This document shows, piece after piece, positions 1 to 8,706 of a stretch of 64,000 nt of DNA; within the stretch, counting starts at the first letter, position 1, and every line of letters begins with the position of its first letter. A program made the translations under genes and the position numbers. The notes below the pieces were generated by a model. That model saw nothing but the letters and a program-made list of their open reading frames with translations, did no database searches and was not told the origin of the DNA. Location: the NCBI GenBank assembly GCA_031256825.1, contig JAIRPV010000028.1:62001-126000 (forward strand), given 5' to 3'. This DNA is from Oscillospiraceae bacterium. Its GTDB lineage: Bacteria > Bacillota > Clostridia > Oscillospirales > Acutalibacteraceae.

Positions 1-81
1 CTGAGCTTTCTTGAATTCTGCCTGACCGGCGGAAAATTCTTTGTGGATTTGTTCAAGAAGCTGTTCACCCTGGGCAAATGA
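1..81 (+). CDS. C-terminal end of an unidentified protein (truncated by window edge)
   Basis: The frame open from base 1 ends at a TGA at 79-81 and encodes 26 residues ending FKKLFTLGK, an amphipathic, Phe/Lys/Leu-rich tail. Nothing diagnostic is visible, so no function is proposed. The stop overlaps a following ATG as ATGA, an arrangement often seen between translationally coupled genes. That the frame is real is inferred only from the absence of stops and this overlap. Confidence 0.4.
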   Translation: MSFLEFCLTGGKFFVDLFKKLFTLGK

Positions 82-161
82 ACGATGTGGAAGAAATTGG
101 GGAGCGGATGCGGGTGCGAACCGGCGTCGGCTCCCTGATATTTTCGCAAGCGGATGTCTAA
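78..161 (+). CDS. candidate 27-residue ORF coupled by ATGA overlap
   Basis: An ATG at 78 overlaps the preceding TGA and opens 27 codons (MNDVEEIGERMRVRTGVGSL and 7 more residues) that end just before the ribosome binding site of the FtsW-family gene. There is no recognisable domain and no independent ribosome binding site. It could be a small coupled peptide, a gene remnant or chance. I list it because the ATGA junction and the position are suggestive. Confidence 0.2.
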   Translation: MNDVEEIGERMRVRTGVGSLIFSQADV

Positions 162-181
162 CAGCTTTTGAGGAGGCCGCT

Positions 182-1444
182 ATGCCAAAACAGGCCATCC
201 CGCGCGCCCGGCCGCGCGCCGCAAATCGATCGTTTCACTGGGTTGCCGTCCTGCTGGCGGTAACCGTTTTCCAGCTGCTGAGCTTTGCGCCGCTGCTGCT
301 GCAAGGCGCGCCGGAATTGCCGCTTTTGCTGGCGCTGCTTTGCTACCCCGCCGGGGAATGGCTGTTCCTGCTGGCGCTGCGCGCGGCGGGGCAAAAAAAT
401 CTTGCCCCCGAACTGCTGGCCTGCTGGCTCTCCGGCCTGAGCCTTGCGGTTTGCGGCAGTATCTCCGCGGAATACGCCTGGAAGCAGGCCGTGGCCATCG
501 GCGGGGGGATGCTGGTCTATGGCGCGGTGCGCTTCTGCATTGCCAATGCCGATCGCGCCATGCAGCTGCGGCCCGCCGTGGCGCTGGCCGCCGGGGGGCT
601 GCTGGCGGCCAATCTCGTGCTGGCGCAAACGGTCAACGGGCAGCGCAACTGGATCACGCTGGGCGGCTTTTCCATCCAGCCTTCGGAGTTGGTGAAGCTC
701 GCGTTCGTATTTGTCGGCGGCGCAACGCTCGAAAAACTCCAGCGCGCGCCCAGTATCACCCGGTATCTTGTGTTTGCCATGGGCTGCGTTGGCGCGCTGT
801 TTTTGATGAAAGACTTCGGCACGGCGCTGATCTTTTTCGCGGCGTTTCTGGTCATCGCCTTCCTGCGCTCCGGCGATTTGCGCACCATCGGGCTGGTGTT
901 GGCGGCGGCGGCGCTGGGCGCGGCGCTGATCATCTACTTCCGGCCCTATGTGGCAAGCCGGTTCCAGGTCTACCGGCATATCTGGCAGCATATTCACGAC
1001 ACAGGATACCAGCAAACCCGTGTGCTGATCTACGCTTCTTCCGGCGGGCTGTTTGGGCTGGGGCTGGGGCAGGGCCGGCTGCGCAACGTGTTCGCGGCCT
1101 CAACGGATTTGCCCTTCGGGCTGCTGTGCGAAGAGTTCGGCATGCTCATCGCGTTTCTGGCCGCCCTGTGCTACGTGGCCTTTGCCGTTTACGCCATGGT
1201 CTCCGCGCGGCACGTCACATCCGCGTTTTACGCCATCGCCTCCATTTCCGCGGCGGCCATGTATCTGATCCAGGCCGGCCTGAATATCTTCGGCGTGACC
1301 GATCTGCTGCCGCTCACCGGCGTAACGCTGCCGTTTATCTCCCGCGGCGGAACAAGCATGCTGTGCGCCTGGGGGCTGTTGGCGTTCATTGCGGCCAGCC
1401 CCCGCCCGCAAACAAAAGCCGCGCCGCAGCGCGCCGCCGGATAG
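182..1444 (+). CDS. FtsW/RodA/SpoVE family peptidoglycan polymerase
   Basis: This 420-residue polytopic membrane protein belongs to the SEDS family, which polymerises lipid II into glycan strands together with a class B penicillin-binding protein. The start at ATG 182 is chosen because AGGAGG lies 7 bases upstream; the longer frame from 41 has no ribosome binding site. Family marks visible are the NWITLGG...QPSEL stretch, KDFGTAL carrying the catalytic-type Asp, the GLFGLGLGQGR loop and the C-terminal PLTGVTLPFISRGG motif. A short, basic N-terminus precedes about ten hydrophobic segments. No penicillin-binding protein gene is adjacent, so division (FtsW), elongation (RodA) and sporulation (SpoVE) roles cannot be told apart. 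The next gene is the hrcA operon with its own promoter. Confidence 0.9.
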   Translation: MPKQAIPRARPRAANRSFHWVAVLLAVTVFQLLSFAPLLLQGAPELPLLLALLCYPAGEWLFLLALRAAGQKNLAPELLACWLSGLSLAVCGSISAEYAWKQAVAIGGGMLVYGAVRFCIANADRAMQLRPAVALAAGGLLAANLVLAQTVNGQRNWITLGGFSIQPSELVKLAFVFVGGATLEKLQRAPSITRYLVFAMGCVGALFLMKDFGTALIFFAAFLVIAFLRSGDLRTIGLVLAAAALGAALIIYFRPYVASRFQVYRHIWQHIHDTGYQQTRVLIYASSGGLFGLGLGQGRLRNVFAASTDLPFGLLCEEFGMLIAFLAALCYVAFAVYAMVSARHVTSAFYAIASISAAAMYLIQAGLNIFGVTDLLPLTGVTLPFISRGGTSMLCAWGLLAFIAASPRPQTKAAPQRAAG

Positions 1445-1506
1445 GGCGCACCCCTCTGTTCATGCCGCCTTTTTCCTGAATTTACAAAAGCTTTACAAAA
1501 AAAAGA

Positions 1507-1535
1507 TTGACAAAACCGCCCCAAAGGGGTATGAT
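1507..1535 (+). promoter_or_regulatory. sigma-A promoter of the hrcA operon
   Basis: TTGACA at 1507-1512 and TATGAT at 1530-1535 are separated by exactly 17 bases. The initiation point would fall just ahead of or inside the CIRCE operator, the usual layout for HrcA-repressed operons. Confidence 0.85.
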
Positions 1536-1543
1536 AATAGATG

Positions 1544-1570
1544 TTAGCACTCAAGATAAAAGAGTGCTAA
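1544..1570. promoter_or_regulatory. CIRCE operator (HrcA binding site)
   Basis: TTAGCACTC (1544-1552), a 9-base spacer and GAGTGCTAA (1562-1570) form the exact CIRCE inverted repeat. It sits between the promoter and hrcA, so HrcA should repress its own operon with grpE, dnaK and dnaJ and release it on heat shock. Confidence 0.97.
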
Positions 1571-1593
1571 TTTGATGGTGAGGAGCGGTGGGA

Positions 1594-2616
1594 ATGCCCA
1601 GCGAACGCAAGCGGCGCATCTTGGCCGCGATCGTGGAGCTTTATAACGAAACGGGCGAACCCGTGGGATCCAAGCGGCTCATGGAGGTGCTGCCCGACAG
1701 CGTTTCGTCCGCCACCATTCGCAACGAAATGGCGGAACTGGCGGAACTGGGGTTCCTTGAGCAGCCCCATACCAGCGCCGGGCGGGTGCCTTCGCTGCAG
1801 GGCTACCGCTATTATATCGATCATCTGCTGCCGCAGCTGGAAATGCCGCCCGAGCAAAAAAAAGCGTTGGAAGAACAGTTGCGCGCGCGCGCGCGCGAAC
1901 CGGAACGGCTGCTCGAAAACGCGGGGAAGCTGCTGGCGGAACTCACCGCCTGCACAGCGCTGTGCGTCCCCTGCGCCGGGGTGGAGCTTCGCGTGAAGCG
2001 GGTCGAAATTGCTCCGCTGGGTCGTAGCATGGCTATGCTGGCGCTGCTGACCACCAACGGCGCGGTGAAAAGCAAGGTGATCCGCACAGAAAGTGCGCTT
2101 TCGCCGCAGGCGCTCGAAGTGTTCGGCGCGCTCTCGCGCGAACACCTGGTTGGCGCCCCGCTGGAATTGTTCACCCAGCCGTTTTTGCAGTCCCTCGCCG
2201 CAAAGGCGGGAACGGAATTTTTGGCCGTTGCGCCGCTGCTGATTGGCGTGGCGGAACTGGCGCGGGAAGCCGCCGGGCAAGAGGTGCTCGTGGGCGAGTC
2301 GCATCTGTTCCAAAACCCCCAGCTGGAGCCGCAGGCAAAAACGCTGCTGGACTTTCTGCAAAGCGCGGGGCTGGCGCGGCTGCTGCAAGACGGCCCGCCC
2401 GCTCATGTGAGCGTTTTGCTGGGGAACGAATCGTTCCCCCTGCCCGATTTGCGCGACGTCACCATGGTGCTGGCCCCCTATGCCATAGGCGCCGCGCAGG
2501 GCGGCACGCTGGGGATCGTTGGCCCGCTGCGCATGGACTTCGCGAAGGTGATTCCGGCGCTGAAGTTCATTGCCGCGCTGCTGGGGCGCATGCTGACGCA
2601 GGGGCTGGAAGAATAG
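1594..2616 (+). CDS. hrcA: heat-inducible transcription repressor HrcA
   Basis: This 340-residue repressor binds CIRCE DNA and holds the class I heat-shock genes off until GroE/protein-folding demand rises. The N-terminal winged helix is visible (MPSERKRRILAAIVELY, then EPVGSKRL and SSATIRNEMAELAELG), followed by the HrcA dimerisation/GAF-like region. ATG 1594 is preferred over the in-frame GTG at 1588 because AGGAG at 1581-1585 is 8 bases from the ATG and only 2 from the GTG. A CIRCE element lies directly upstream. It is the first gene of hrcA-grpE-dnaK-dnaJ. Confidence 0.96.
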   Translation: MPSERKRRILAAIVELYNETGEPVGSKRLMEVLPDSVSSATIRNEMAELAELGFLEQPHTSAGRVPSLQGYRYYIDHLLPQLEMPPEQKKALEEQLRARAREPERLLENAGKLLAELTACTALCVPCAGVELRVKRVEIAPLGRSMAMLALLTTNGAVKSKVIRTESALSPQALEVFGALSREHLVGAPLELFTQPFLQSLAAKAGTEFLAVAPLLIGVAELAREAAGQEVLVGESHLFQNPQLEPQAKTLLDFLQSAGLARLLQDGPPAHVSVLLGNESFPLPDLRDVTMVLAPYAIGAAQGGTLGIVGPLRMDFAKVIPALKFIAALLGRMLTQGLEE

Positions 2617-2650
2617 GTTTGCCCGAAAAACATCGAAAGGAATCAAATAG

Positions 2651-3130
2651 ATGGCAGCAAACGAAGAAGAGATCATCCAGGCGAGCGAAGAAACCGCGCT
2701 CGATCCGGTTGTCGAAGAACTCAAGCAGACGCAGGATCAGTTGCTGCGCCTGGCGGCGGAATTCGACAACTACAAAAAGCGAATGGCCCGCGAGCGCGAC
2801 GAATATGCCGCCCGCGTCAAAGGCGATATCCTGAAAGCCTTCCTGCCGGTGATGGACAATCTCGAACGCGCCTGCTGCGCGCAGGCTTCGCTGGAAGATT
2901 TGCAAAAGGGCGTCACCATGGTCTGCGGGCAGCTGGCCGGTGCGCTGAAAGCCCAGGGGGCCGAACCATGCGGCGCGCCCGGCGACGTCTTCGATCCAAC
3001 CCGCCATTCTGCCGTGATGCATGTGGAAGACCCGCAGGCCAACGAATGCGTCGTGGACGAAGTCTTTACGAAAGGGTATCTGCTGGGCGACAAAATCATC
3101 CGCGAAGCGGTGGTAAAAACCAGGGGATAG
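2651..3130 (+). CDS. grpE: nucleotide exchange factor GrpE
   Basis: GrpE, 159 residues, releases ADP from DnaK in the cytoplasmic Hsp70 cycle. The sequence has the acidic N-terminus, the long dimerising helix with LRLAAEFDNYKKRMARER, and the C-terminal beta wing ending in GDKIIREAVVKT. It lies 34 bases after hrcA and is preceded by GAAAGG. The length is on the short side for the family but all sections are present. Confidence 0.96.
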   Translation: MAANEEEIIQASEETALDPVVEELKQTQDQLLRLAAEFDNYKKRMARERDEYAARVKGDILKAFLPVMDNLERACCAQASLEDLQKGVTMVCGQLAGALKAQGAEPCGAPGDVFDPTRHSAVMHVEDPQANECVVDEVFTKGYLLGDKIIREAVVKTRG

Positions 3131-3175
3131 GCGAAAGATTACGCGCGGCAAGCAAACAGGCAAAAAAAATGGCAG

Positions 3176-3196
3176 CCCGGCCTGCCGGGTTTCTTT
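3176..3196 (+). terminator. intercistronic hairpin between grpE and dnaK
   Basis: CCCGG (3176-3180) and CCGGG (3185-3189) form a small hairpin followed by TTTCTTT. It could be a weak attenuator or an RNA-processing/stabilising structure that sets the ratio of grpE to dnaK transcript. No promoter was recognised between the two genes. Confidence 0.4.
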
Positions 3197-3254
3197 ATAA
3201 GGCAACCGTTCCGGTTCCTTCCATATCAACAAACACATTAGGAGGATCATAACT

Positions 3255-5078
3255 ATGGCAAAAATGATTGGCATCGATTTGGGCACCACCAATTCCTGCG
3301 TGGCGGTCATGGAAGGCGGCGAAGCCGTGGTCATCCCCAATGCGGAAGGCGCGCGCACAACGCCCAGCGTGGTTGCCTTTGGCAAAAGCGGCGAGCGCAT
3401 GGTGGGCACCGTGGCCAAGCGCCAGGCCATCACCAACCCCGATCGCACCGTGTCGTCTATCAAGCGGCAAATGGGATCGGACTACAAAGTCACCATCGAC
3501 GGCAAAAAGTATACCCCGCAGGAAATTTCAGCCATGATCCTGCAAAAGCTCAAGGCCGACGCGGAAGCCTATCTGGGCGAACCCGTGCGCGAAGCGGTCA
3601 TCACCGTGCCCGCCTATTTTACCGACGCGCAGCGCCAGGCCACAAAAGACGCTGGCCGCATCGCGGGGCTGGAGGTTAAGCGCATCATCAACGAACCAAC
3701 TGCCGCGGCGCTCAGCTACGGCGTGGATAAAGAGCACGATCAGACCATCATGGTCTACGACCTGGGCGGCGGCACATTCGATGTTTCTATCATCGAACTC
3801 AGCGAGGGCGTGCAGGAAGTCAAAGCCACGGCGGGCAACAACCGCCTGGGCGGCGATGACTTCGATCAGCGCGTCATCGACTGGCTGGCCGAAGGCTTCC
3901 GGCAAGAAAGCGGCATCGATCTGCGAGCCGATAAAATGGCCATGCAGCGCCTGAAAGAGGGCGCGGAAAAAGCAAAAATCGAGCTTTCCGGCGTCACCAG
4001 CAGCCAAATCAGCCTGCCGTTCATCACAGCGGACGCCACCGGCCCGAAGCACCTGGATATGACGCTGACCCGCGCAAAGTTCAACGAACTGACAGCGGAT
4101 CTCGTTGAAAAAACCATGGGCCCCGTGCGCCAGGCCATGGCCGATAGCAAGCTGAAAATCTCCGACATCTCGAAGGTTCTGATGGTGGGCGGTTCCAGCC
4201 GCATCCCCGCCGTGCAGGAAGCCGTAAAGAAATTCACCGGCGCGGATCCCTTTAAAGGCGTGAACCCCGACGAGTGCGTGGCGCTGGGCGCGGCGCTGCA
4301 AGCCGGGCTGCTCGGCGGCGATATCAACTCCGGCCTGCTGCTGCTGGATGTCACGCCTCTCTCGCTGGGCATCGAAACCATGGGCGGCGTCAATACGCGC
4401 ATCATCGAGCGCAACACCACCATCCCGGCAAAAAAAAGCCAGGTGTTCAGCACCGCGGCTGATAACCAGCCCTCCGTCGAAGTGCACGTTCTGCAAGGCG
4501 AGCGCGAGTTCGCGAAAGACAACAAAACCCTGGGCGTGTTCCACCTTGATGGCATTTTGCCCGCGCGGCGCGGCGTGCCCCAGATTGAAGTGACCTTCGA
4601 TATCGACGCCAACGGCATCGTGCACGTTTCCGCAAAGGATTTGGGCACCCAAAAAGAGCAAAGCATCACCATCACCAGTTCCACCAACATGAGCAAAGAC
4701 GATATCGAAAAAGCCGTGCACGACGCCGAGCAGTTCGCCGCCGAAGATAAACAGCGCCGCGAAGAAGTGGATCTGCGCAACGAAGCCGATCAGATGGTCT
4801 ATCAGACCGAAAAGCTGCTCAGCGAAAACCGCGATAAATTCGACCCGGCGGATGTGAGCGCCGTCGAAAGCGCGCTGGCCGATCTGCGCTCGGCGCTGAC
4901 CGGCGCGGATATCAACCTCATCAAAAGCGGCAAAGAAGCCTTGCAGCAGCAGTTCTATTCCATCAGCGAAAAACTCTATCAGCAGCAGGCCCAGCAAGGA
5001 GGCGGCGCGGGCTTCGATCCCAACAACTTTGCGGGCAGCGAAGGCGGCGGCTATGACGAAGACATCCCGCAGGGATAA
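3255..5078 (+). CDS. dnaK: molecular chaperone DnaK (Hsp70)
   Basis: DnaK, 607 residues, is the ATP-driven chaperone that binds exposed hydrophobic segments, working with DnaJ and GrpE in the cytoplasm. The actin-like ATPase shows [18 protein letters not shown] at the N-terminus, [11 protein letters not shown] and the [11 protein letters not shown] phosphate loop; the substrate domain contains [11 protein letters not shown]. The length fits the Gram-positive type that lacks the extra insertion in the ATPase lobe. The tail ends DEDIPQG. AGGAGG is 8 bases before the ATG. It is third in the CIRCE-controlled operon. Confidence 0.98.
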   Translation: MAKMIGIDLGTTNSCVAVMEGGEAVVIPNAEGARTTPSVVAFGKSGERMVGTVAKRQAITNPDRTVSSIKRQMGSDYKVTIDGKKYTPQEISAMILQKLKADAEAYLGEPVREAVITVPAYFTDAQRQATKDAGRIAGLEVKRIINEPTAAALSYGVDKEHDQTIMVYDLGGGTFDVSIIELSEGVQEVKATAGNNRLGGDDFDQRVIDWLAEGFRQESGIDLRADKMAMQRLKEGAEKAKIELSGVTSSQISLPFITADATGPKHLDMTLTRAKFNELTADLVEKTMGPVRQAMADSKLKISDISKVLMVGGSSRIPAVQEAVKKFTGADPFKGVNPDECVALGAALQAGLLGGDINSGLLLLDVTPLSLGIETMGGVNTRIIERNTTIPAKKSQVFSTAADNQPSVEVHVLQGEREFAKDNKTLGVFHLDGILPARRGVPQIEVTFDIDANGIVHVSAKDLGTQKEQSITITSSTNMSKDDIEKAVHDAEQFAAEDKQRREEVDLRNEADQMVYQTEKLLSENRDKFDPADVSAVESALADLRSALTGADINLIKSGKEALQQQFYSISEKLYQQQAQQGGGAGFDPNNFAGSEGGGYDEDIPQG

Positions 5079-5132
5079 CCCAAACAAAACGCCGGGCCGT
5101 AGCCCCATCATCCCAACACATAGGAGCTGCAC

Positions 5133-6293
5133 ATGCCAGAAAAACGCGATTTTTACGAAGTCCTGGGCCTAAAAAAAGGCGCCGGCGACGAAGATATCAA
5201 AAAGGCCTACCGGCAGATGGCCCGGAAATACCATCCCGACCTCAATCCTGGCGACAAAACCGCCGAAGAACGGATGAAAGAGGTCAACGAGGCCTATGAA
5301 GTGCTCAGCGATCCGCAAAAAAAATCGCGTTACGATCAGTTCGGCCACGCCGGAGTGGATCCAAACGCGGTCGGCGGGCCCGGCGGTTTCGGCGGATTCC
5401 AGGGCGGGTTCGACTTTGGCGATATCGGCGATCTGTTCGGCAGTATTTTTGGCGGGGGCGCGCGCAGCGCCAACCCCAACGCGCCCCGTCAGGGAGCCGA
5501 TGTTGAAGAGCGGGTGGCAATTTCGTTTGAAGAGGCCGCCCGGGGCTGCAAGCGCACGCTGGATGTCAACCGCGTGGAACCTTGCGAAGAATGCGGCGGA
5601 ACGGGTGCGGCCCCGGGCACGCAGCCGCGCTCCTGCCCCGATTGCGGCGGCGCGGGCCAAAAAACGGTGCAGCAGCGCACGCCCTTTGGCGTGATCAGTT
5701 CCACAAAAACCTGCGATCGCTGCCGCGGCCGCGGAAAAACAGTGGATACGCCGTGCCAAAAATGCCGGGGCGGCGGCCGCGTGCGCCGGCACACCTATGT
5801 GGACGTCATGATCCCTGCGGGCATCGATAACGGGCAGGTGCTCAGCGTTCGCGGCGAGGGCAACAAAGGCCTGAACGGCGGCCCGGCGGGCGATTTGCTC
5901 GTTGGCGTGGTGGTGCGGCCGCATTCCGTATTTGAGCGGGATGGCTTTGATTTGTGGTGCGATATAACGGTGCAGTTCTGGCAGGCCGCGCTGGGCGACG
6001 CCATCCGTATCCCTTCGCTGGAAGGCGCCATTGAGCAGCGCCTTGCCCCCGGCACGCAGCCAGGCGAAGTGCTGACGCTGCGCGGGCGCGGCGTGCCGGT
6101 TTTGCATGGCGGCGGCCGCAAGGGCGATCTCTATGTCCGCGTGCAGGTGGATGTCCCCGAAAAGCTCAGCGCCGAGCAGCAGGCCCTGATGGAGCAGCTG
6201 CGGAGCGCCTTCCCGGCCAAAGCCCAGGCCGCCCCGCCAAAGGCGTCCCCTGGCGACGAGCGGCACGGCTTCTTCCGCGGCAAGCGAAAATAA
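5133..6293 (+). CDS. dnaJ: molecular chaperone DnaJ
   Basis: DnaJ, 386 residues, delivers clients to DnaK and stimulates its ATPase. The J domain (residues about 5-70) has the HPD motif in YHPDLNPGD, followed by a Gly/Phe linker, four CxxCxGxG zinc repeats ([32 protein letters not shown]) and the C-terminal peptide-binding domains. It begins 54 bases after dnaK with AGGAG before the ATG and closes the operon at a strong terminator. Confidence 0.98.
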   Translation: MPEKRDFYEVLGLKKGAGDEDIKKAYRQMARKYHPDLNPGDKTAEERMKEVNEAYEVLSDPQKKSRYDQFGHAGVDPNAVGGPGGFGGFQGGFDFGDIGDLFGSIFGGGARSANPNAPRQGADVEERVAISFEEAARGCKRTLDVNRVEPCEECGGTGAAPGTQPRSCPDCGGAGQKTVQQRTPFGVISSTKTCDRCRGRGKTVDTPCQKCRGGGRVRRHTYVDVMIPAGIDNGQVLSVRGEGNKGLNGGPAGDLLVGVVVRPHSVFERDGFDLWCDITVQFWQAALGDAIRIPSLEGAIEQRLAPGTQPGEVLTLRGRGVPVLHGGGRKGDLYVRVQVDVPEKLSAEQQALMEQLRSAFPAKAQAAPPKASPGDERHGFFRGKRK

Positions 6294-6320
6294 AAAAAGC
6301 CCCCTGCGGGGGGCTTTTTT
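6293..6320. terminator. bidirectional terminator between dnaJ and the DegV operon
   Basis: AAAAAAGCCCCC, a TGCG loop and GGGGGCTTTTTT form a perfect stem with an A run on one side and a T run on the other. It can serve both dnaJ (plus) and the convergent DegV gene ending at 6336 (minus). Confidence 0.93.
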
Positions 6321-6335
6321 GTTTTGCCGGTTCCG

Positions 6336-7208
6336 TCAATCCGCAACGGCCTGCTGGGGTTTTTTCGCGAACATCAGCAGCAGGCATTTGTCGCCAATGT
6401 GCGTGCTGGTTACGCTGCCGGAGCGCCCTGTTATGATTTCCTCAAAAATTCCCCTGCCCTGCACATAGTCCAGCGCCGCGGCGAATTCCTCTTCCGTTAC
6501 CCCGGTGTGATACAAAAGCGCCAGCGAAGGGTCAATCGTCTCCGGTTCCGCCAGCAGATCTTCCAGGTATTGCTGCTGCACTTGCAGCGGCTTGCCGCGC
6601 AATTTTTTGTGGACGCTCAGCGTCCCTTCCTTCATCTGCATCACCGGCCGGATGTTCAGCAAATTCGCCCCCATGGCCGAAACCGCCGAGCAGCGCCCGC
6701 TCTTGTGCATATAGGCGGGCGAGCCCAAAAAGGCCGTGGTGCGAACATTGCGCTTCCACTGATCGCATTCCTTCGCCAGCGCCTGCGCGTCCAGCCCCTG
6801 CGCGCGCAGCTGTGCGGCGTGGATCAGCTGAAGCCCTACGCCGCAGCTCATGCTCTCGCTGTCGATGATATAGATATTCTCCAGAGTCTGCGCCGCGATG
6901 CACGCATTCTGATACGTGCAAGAGATTTTGCCGCCGATGGTGAAGTGAACCACAGGGTATTGCCCGTCTTCGCTCACACAGCGGAAAAATTCCTCATATT
7001 CCCCCACGGGAATCGCCGAAGTGGTGGGAATGATTTTTTCCGCCTGAAACACCTCAAAAATCTCTTCCGGGGTGATTTCCTGCCAGTCCTTCCGGCTTTC
7101 TCCTTTTAAGTTGACAATCAGCGGAATCGTCGCTACCCCCGTCTGTTCATACCATTCCTGGGGCAAGTCCGCCGGGCTGTCGCTGGAAAGCCGTATTTCC
7201 TGTCTCAT
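6336..7208 (-). CDS. DegV family fatty-acid-binding protein
   Basis: This 290-residue protein belongs to the DegV/FakB family, whose members bind a free fatty acid and present it to the kinase FakA. Visible marks are the N-terminal SSDSPADLP (family DSxxDL), TSAIPVGEYEEFF, HFTIGGKISCTYQNA and IYIIDSESMSCGVGLQ with the SGRCSAVSAMGANLL segment later. It starts at ATG 7208 after AGGAGGACACCC. It lies 25 bases downstream of a second DegV gene and is probably cotranscribed with it. The bound lipid cannot be told from sequence, and no fakA is in the window. Confidence 0.88.
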   Translation of the reverse strand: MRQEIRLSSDSPADLPQEWYEQTGVATIPLIVNLKGESRKDWQEITPEEIFEVFQAEKIIPTTSAIPVGEYEEFFRCVSEDGQYPVVHFTIGGKISCTYQNACIAAQTLENIYIIDSESMSCGVGLQLIHAAQLRAQGLDAQALAKECDQWKRNVRTTAFLGSPAYMHKSGRCSAVSAMGANLLNIRPVMQMKEGTLSVHKKLRGKPLQVQQQYLEDLLAEPETIDPSLALLYHTGVTEEEFAAALDYVQGRGIFEEIITGRSGSVTSTHIGDKCLLLMFAKKPQQAVAD

Positions 7209-7233
7209 AGTGGGTGTCCTCCTGTTTTAGCTT

Positions 7234-8091
7234 TTATCGTTCGAGCCCGACCAAAGCCATGCAATTGAACCCGCAATGGGCGAGCATCGTACAACCAACC
7301 ATGCCTGTTTCCAGGCGTCCCAGTCCCGGCAGGGCAAGCGCGGTCTGCCGGTATTCCTCGTAAAGCTCATCGGATACGCCGTAGCTGCGCACCAAAAAGA
7401 TGAGCGAAAGATCAACCGCGCCCAAAAAGGCGCTCAGGCCGTTTTCCAGCCATTGCCGCTGGGCAGCGGCGCTCTTGCCGCGGTATTTCTTCCCCAGCCG
7501 CACGCTGCCGCTTTCCGCGTCCGCAATCAGGCAGGGGTGAATGTTGAGCAGGTTCGCGCCCATGGCCAGCAGCACAGGGGCCCGCCCGCTCTTGGCCACA
7601 ACATCCAGCTTGTCAAGATAAATGTAGTTCTTCACGCGGTAGCGCATCGTCTCCAGCTGCCGGGCAATCGCCTCGGCCTGCTGGCCCGCGTCGCGCAGTT
7701 TCGCGGCCTGCACGCATAGCATCCCCGAAGCGGTGGTCATCAGCCTGCTGTCCACAACAAAAACGCCGCCGATTGCCTCCGCCGCGATGAGGGCCGCTTG
7801 ATAGCTGGAGGAATATTTGCTGCACAGCGCAACATGCACCACTTCGCATCCCTGCCGGGTAAATTGCCGGAAAAAAGCCTCGTATTCGCCAGGAGATCGC
7901 GCCGCCGTTTTGGGGTAAAGCCCTTCGTCCCGGTACGCGCGGTAAACGTCTTCCGACGTAACGTCAACGCCCTCCAGGCCGCCCCGCGTCTCGTCAATCT
8001 GCACATGCAGCGGAAGAACATGGATGTCGAATTCCTTTTGCAATTCCTGCGATATGTCGGCAGTAATGTCGGCGGTAATCACAACTGGCAT
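7234..8091 (-). CDS. DegV family fatty-acid-binding protein (paralogue)
   Basis: A 285-residue DegV/FakB-type protein, paralogous to its downstream neighbour. The first motif is altered: MPVVITADITADIS has ADITADI where the family normally has DSxxDL, so the N-terminal acidic/serine site is partly changed. Later family segments remain (TAARSPGEYEAFFRQF, HVALCSKYSSSYQAA, VFVVDSRLM and KSGRAPVLLAMGANLLNIHP). GGAGGAAAT precedes the ATG. The pair may bind different acyl chains for FakA; this is inference from the family, not from residues I can assign. Confidence 0.85.
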   Translation of the reverse strand: MPVVITADITADISQELQKEFDIHVLPLHVQIDETRGGLEGVDVTSEDVYRAYRDEGLYPKTAARSPGEYEAFFRQFTRQGCEVVHVALCSKYSSSYQAALIAAEAIGGVFVVDSRLMTTASGMLCVQAAKLRDAGQQAEAIARQLETMRYRVKNYIYLDKLDVVAKSGRAPVLLAMGANLLNIHPCLIADAESGSVRLGKKYRGKSAAAQRQWLENGLSAFLGAVDLSLIFLVRSYGVSDELYEEYRQTALALPGLGRLETGMVGCTMLAHCGFNCMALVGLER

Positions 8092-8124
8092 GGATTTCCT
8101 CCCTCATATGTCAATGCGACAAAA

Positions 8125-8156
8125 TGATATGTCTGCGAAATGGTATGTCTGCGAAA
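8125..8156 (-). repeat. tandem 16-bp repeat upstream of the DegV operon
   Basis: Two adjacent 16-base units (8125-8140 and 8141-8156, one mismatch) read TTTCGCAGACATAYCA on the minus strand, with a looser third match nearer the start codon. They lie 30-65 bases before the DegV start codon and could be an operator. No cognate regulator is evident nearby. Confidence 0.55.
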
Positions 8157-8182
8157 AACCGCCCGTCTGCGAGGACGGGCGG
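8152..8182 (-). terminator. terminator of the small secreted protein gene
   Basis: A 9-bp stem (CCGCCCGTC with GACGGGCGG, 8159-8182) with a 6-base loop is followed on the minus strand by TTTTT. It lies just after the stop of the gene at 8199-8492 and separates it from the DegV operon. Confidence 0.85.
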
Positions 8183-8198
8183 CGTTGTTGTGTTCGCC

Positions 8199-8492
8199 TC
8201 AGCGCAGGCCAACAATCTTCAACAACATGTTGAAGAGCAGCAGCAGGAACTGCTGCACGCCGGCAAATGCACCCTTATAGAATTGATCAAACCCGGGGTA
8301 AAAGCTGTTCCACCACTCGCTGAGCGAAGATTTTGTGGTTGTGGGCGCGGTCGCCGTTGTCACCAGCGCGCTCGGGGCGTCGTTCGGCACGGCGGCGGCC
8401 TGCGCCGCGTGGCTCACAATGGCAACCGCAGCCATAACGCCGATCACGGCGGCCACGCACAGCACAACGGCCAATACTTTACGTAATTTCAT
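8199..8492 (-). CDS. small secreted protein of unknown function
   Basis: A 97-residue protein with a clear N-terminal signal peptide (MKLRKVLAVVLCVAAVIGV..., cleavage plausible near SHAAQA), a Thr/Ala-rich linker, and a C-terminal amphipathic aromatic segment (WWNSFYPGFDQFYKGAFAG, then a Leu/Phe-rich stretch) that could associate with membranes. ATG 8492 is chosen because GGGAGG lies 7 bases upstream; an in-frame start six codons earlier has no ribosome binding site. It has its own promoter and terminator, so it is a stand-alone unit. The function is unknown. Confidence 0.75.
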   Translation of the reverse strand: MKLRKVLAVVLCVAAVIGVMAAVAIVSHAAQAAAVPNDAPSALVTTATAPTTTKSSLSEWWNSFYPGFDQFYKGAFAGVQQFLLLLFNMLLKIVGLR

Positions 8493-8560
8493 TTGTGTAC
8501 CTCCCAACAAATCATGTAATTGTAACGTTTTGTAACCGGGGCCCGCGTGCCCCCATGTTT

Positions 8561-8589
8561 ATTGTACCTGATTTCACAGAAAAAAGCAA
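8561..8589 (-). promoter_or_regulatory. promoter of the small secreted protein
   Basis: On the minus strand TTGCTT (8584-8589) and TACAAT (8561-8566) are 17 bases apart. The transcript leader of about 60 bases holds a GC-rich hairpin (GGGGC with GCCCC) before GGGAGG. Confidence 0.7.
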
Positions 8590-8636
8590 GCCCTAAATCT
8601 AAAAAATTATGGAATTCAAGAAACTTTTTTGTTCGC

Positions 8637-8665
8637 TTGACAAAATCCGCATGCGGTGCTATAAT
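8637..8665 (+). promoter_or_regulatory. sigma-A promoter of the DUF4130 gene
   Basis: TTGACA (8637-8642) and TATAAT (8660-8665) are separated by 17 bases, a perfect consensus promoter about 40 bases before the start codon. It is divergent from the promoter at 8561-8589. Confidence 0.88.
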
Positions 8666-8706
8666 GGAACAAAAATGCGATCCATCGCCATGATCAGGAG
8701 CGCCCT

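Noticed and set aside
41-181. N-terminal extension of the FtsW-family protein
   Set aside because: The extension is polar, lacks a ribosome binding site and overlaps the end of the preceding frame; ATG 182 has AGGAGG at ideal spacing.
3528-5132. Long open frame on the minus strand opposite dnaK (534 codons)
   Set aside because: It is the antisense shadow of a highly conserved G+C-rich gene, has no ribosome binding site and no recognisable domain.
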